DNA of 46,815 bases, taken from NCBI RefSeq assembly GCF_013281975.1, contig NZ_BLRZ01000002.1:1-46815 (forward strand), written 5' to 3'. Both the position numbers and the translations under genes were made by a program. The stretch comes from Candidatus Hakubella thermalkaliphila (GTDB lineage Bacteria > Actinomycetota > Humimicrobiia > Hakubellales > Hakubellaceae). Shown here piece after piece: positions 44,956-46,815 of the stretch (position 1 is the stretch's first letter; every line of letters starts with the position of its first letter). The notes under the pieces were generated by a model that saw only the letters and a list, made by a program, of their open reading frames with translations, was not told the origin of the DNA and did no database searches.

Positions 44956-46242
44956 GGGAAAGGACAAGAAATCGACCAGGAAGCCAGACCAAATCAGAAT
45001 CAAAAAAACGGAAAGTTCAAGGTAACTTTCCTTCCCGATAATGTGACTATCTATGTGGAGCAAGGAGAGAACTTACATCGGGCTGCGGTGGCCGCCGGTG
45101 TCCATGTTGATGCCGCCTGTGGAGGAAATGGCACCTGTGGTAAGTGTCGGGTGCTCATAAAAAAGGGAAGGGCTAAATCTGCTCCCAGTCCGAACCTGAG
45201 AGAGGATCTGGTAGAGAAAGGCTATGTTCTGGCCTGCCTGGCCCCAGTGGCTGACGATCTGGTGGTAGAGGCGCCCTCCTCTGACTTCGCCACCGCAGTG
45301 ATCGAGGATGGCACCGCTCTTCTGGCCAGGGCTATGAGGGCTCAGGAAGCAACTCTTAAACGTAAGATCAAGATCGAGGAGCCCGAATTGAACCCCCGGG
45401 TCCGAAGATATTTCCTGGAAGTAGAGCCACCTGATCTCAGCCGTGTTACCAGTGACAAAAGCAGACTCAAAAGGGCTATCAGGGAATCCACGGGCCGGGA
45501 AGAGATATACCTTCCCCTGTCGGTCATGCGCACCCTGCCCCACCATCTGCGTCAGGAAGGATGGAAAGTTACGGTTACTTTAGACAGACCCTCGGGGGCT
45601 GTCCTGGAGGTGGAGCCGGGGGATAGTTCTGATGAAAACTATGGTCTGGCCATCGACATAGGTACCACCTCAGTGGTGGTCTATCTGGTGGATCTGAATA
45701 CCGGCAAGATAAGGGCCACTGCTTCCAACTATAACCGGCAGATTGAGACTGGTGACGATGTCATCTCCCGTATCGTCTTCTCTCTAAAAGGGGATGGACT
45801 CCGTCTCCTGCAGAAGCTGATTGTGGATACCCTCAACGATCTTATTTACCAGGCTGCCAAAAAGGCGGGCATAAACAGCAGACACATCTACTGTGCCTTT
45901 GTGGCTGGTAACTCCACCATGATCCATCTCTTTATAGGCGTCTCACCCAGATATATCAGAGAGGAACCCTATGTTCCCGCAGCTAACCTCTTTCCGGAGA
46001 CTACAGCCAGGGATCTTGGTCTCAGGTCTGCCCCCAATGCAGTAGTCCACTGTCTACGAGGGGTAGCCAGCTACGTGGGAGCTGACATCACAGCGGGCCT
46101 TTTGGCCAGTGGACTGACCAGAGACGAGGAACTGACTCTCTTTATGGATATCGGGACCAATGGTGAGCTAGTCATAGGGAATAAAGACTGGCTGGTGGCC
46201 TGCTCCTGTTCTGCCGGACCCTGTTTTGAGGGCGGAGGGGTA
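44956..46242 (+). pseudogene. RACo-like corrinoid-activation ATPase, truncated by an insertion sequence
   Basis: The frame opens after a stop at 44953 and encodes a 2Fe-2S ferredoxin domain (FKVTFLPDNVTIYVEQGENL, CGGNGTCGKCRVLI, VLACLAPVADDL) and an ASKHA ATPase of DUF4445 type (YGLAIDIGTTSVVVYLVDLN, VAGNSTMIHLFIGV, YVGADITAGLLASG, MDIGTNGELVIGN). It ends at GPCFEGGGV where the insertion sequence begins. RACo-like proteins reduce corrinoid proteins to Co(I) for methyl transfer. The first in-frame start codon is GTG 45043, inside the ferredoxin's first strand, so the natural start appears lost or unusual. About 130 or more C-terminal residues are missing. Confidence 0.88.
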
Positions 46243-46263
46243 AGGGCTTGTAACAAAATAAAG

Positions 46264-46292
46264 TTGACTTTTTGTACCGGCCATGCTAAAAT
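46264..46292 (+). promoter_or_regulatory. Sigma-70-type promoter of the right transposase
   Basis: TTGACT (46264-46269), a 17-bp spacer and TAAAAT (46287-46292). A start point about 7 bp on coincides with the transposase ATG at 46299, giving an apparently leaderless message. Confidence 0.65.
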
Positions 46293-46298
46293 AAAAGC

Positions 46299-46815
46299 AT
46301 GGAGAAAAGGATAAAAGAAGAAGTTATGCTGAAAGTATTATCAACTCTGAATGAAGCACAATCTCGCTGGTATGTTGCCAAGGAGGCGATAAGTCTGGGG
46401 CGTGGTGGGCTAAAGCGAATGTCCGAGTTAACGGGGCTATCACGGCCTACCATCCTGAAAGGAATGAAGGAATTAAAAAGTGGCCAGGATTTATCAAAGA
46501 TAGCGGAAGGGAAAATCCGTAAAGAAGGAGGAGGGAGGAAAAGACTTACTAATCTTGATTCAGCGCTTGTAAAAGATCTTACACACATTATGGATGAGAA
46601 TACAGCAGGGGATCCGATGAGCCTGTTGAAGTGGACTGGAAAATCTACGCGCAAAATTGCAGATGAGATGGTCGACCTTGGGCACCCCATGAGCGCAATG
46701 AGTGTCTGTCGAATGTTGAAGGAAATGGGTTATTCTCTTCAGGCAAATGTAAAAACAAAAGAGGGGAAAGAACATCCTGACAGAGATGCTCAGTTCAAGT
46801 ATATTAATGAGCAAG
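46299..46815 (+). CDS. ISAzo13-like transposase (N-terminal part)
   Basis: This 172-codon stretch is identical in sequence to the N-terminal part of the left copy, with the HTH-like region RMSELTGLSRPTILKG and LGHPMSAMSVCRMLKEMGYS. The window ends before the catalytic Asp region, so it is unknown whether this copy has the amber stop seen at 328-330 in the other. Confidence 0.8.
   Translation, partial: MEKRIKEEVMLKVLSTLNEAQSRWYVAKEAISLGRGGLKRMSELTGLSRPTILKGMKELKSGQDLSKIAEGKIRKEGGGRKRLTNLDSALVKDLTHIMDENTAGDPMSLLKWTGKSTRKIADEMVDLGHPMSAMSVCRMLKEMGYSLQANVKTKEGKEHPDRDAQFKYINEQ

Larger units (their letters stand above)
46243..46815 (+). mobile_element. ISAzo13-like insertion sequence, right copy (partial)
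   Basis: This is the same element as at 1-1088 in inverted orientation, seemingly identical over the shared length. It begins at AGGGCTTG within the RACo-like gene and runs off the window. A target-site duplication cannot be checked because the far ends are outside. Confidence 0.85.

Overview
The window looks like a piece of an anaerobic bacterial chromosome. It carries a siroheme-route tetrapyrrole cluster (precorrin-2 dehydrogenase, hemA, hemC, a cobA-hemD fusion, hemB, a fused AhbA-AhbB siroheme decarboxylase, hemL), a PcrA-type helicase, two M29-type aminopeptidases, fdhD and a RACo-like corrinoid-activation ATPase. This gene set suits an acetogenic, sulfate-reducing or related anaerobic lineage (Clostridia-like or Desulfobacterota-like); I cannot fix the phylum from sequence alone. 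No tRNA, rRNA or CRISPR array was seen.

Layout. 1-1088: outward-facing partial copy of an ISAzo13-like insertion sequence. 1088-3300: cassette-like debris (attC-like sites, a broken GIY-YIG gene, a DUF5348 gene, two antitoxins with ruined ParE toxins). 3408-9029: first block of the tetrapyrrole cluster, sprinkled with a short hairpin repeat. 9030-14835: accessory insert (acyl-CoA ligase tail, SNF2 helicase A with zinc-finger partner A, P-type ATPase relic, C69-type hydrolase). 14836-21127: fused ahbA-ahbB, hemL, pcrA, aminopeptidase 1. 21399-22699: two apparently intact toxin-antitoxin pairs (DUF433/DUF5615 and MntA/HepT-type). 22762-24793: relics of an AlbA_2/RecG-like gene and of a type I restriction subunit. 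24842-28373: second copy (B) of the SNF2 helicase and partner, its helicase cut by a stop codon. 28382-42767: defence island flanked by a direct repeat of part of aminopeptidase gene 2. 42808-46242: aminopeptidase 2, fdhD and a RACo-like gene truncated by a second, inverted copy of the same insertion sequence, which runs off the window.

The main system is the tightly packed operon at 29831-42413: SNF2-type helicase, DUF1156 DNA methyltransferase, PHP-plus-SMC-like ATPase of TrlF type, AlbA_2/ATPase-like protein, and DUF499 ATPase. Helicase, DUF1156 and DUF499 proteins are known companions in anti-phage loci; the two genes nested between the methylase and the DUF499 gene make this arrangement distinctive. 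The helicase frame is broken exactly at three tandem copies of a 7-bp unit. Loss of one unit restores the frame, suggesting a heptamer on/off switch or recent slippage.

The second candidate system is the two-gene module of a TPR-like/SNF2 helicase and a coiled-coil zinc-finger partner, present twice in the window, which I cannot assign to a named system. A third theme is decay: several antitoxins remain next to toxins ruined by frameshifts, stop codons, truncation or, in one case, insertion of a ~58-bp hairpin element whose relatives lie after heme genes.
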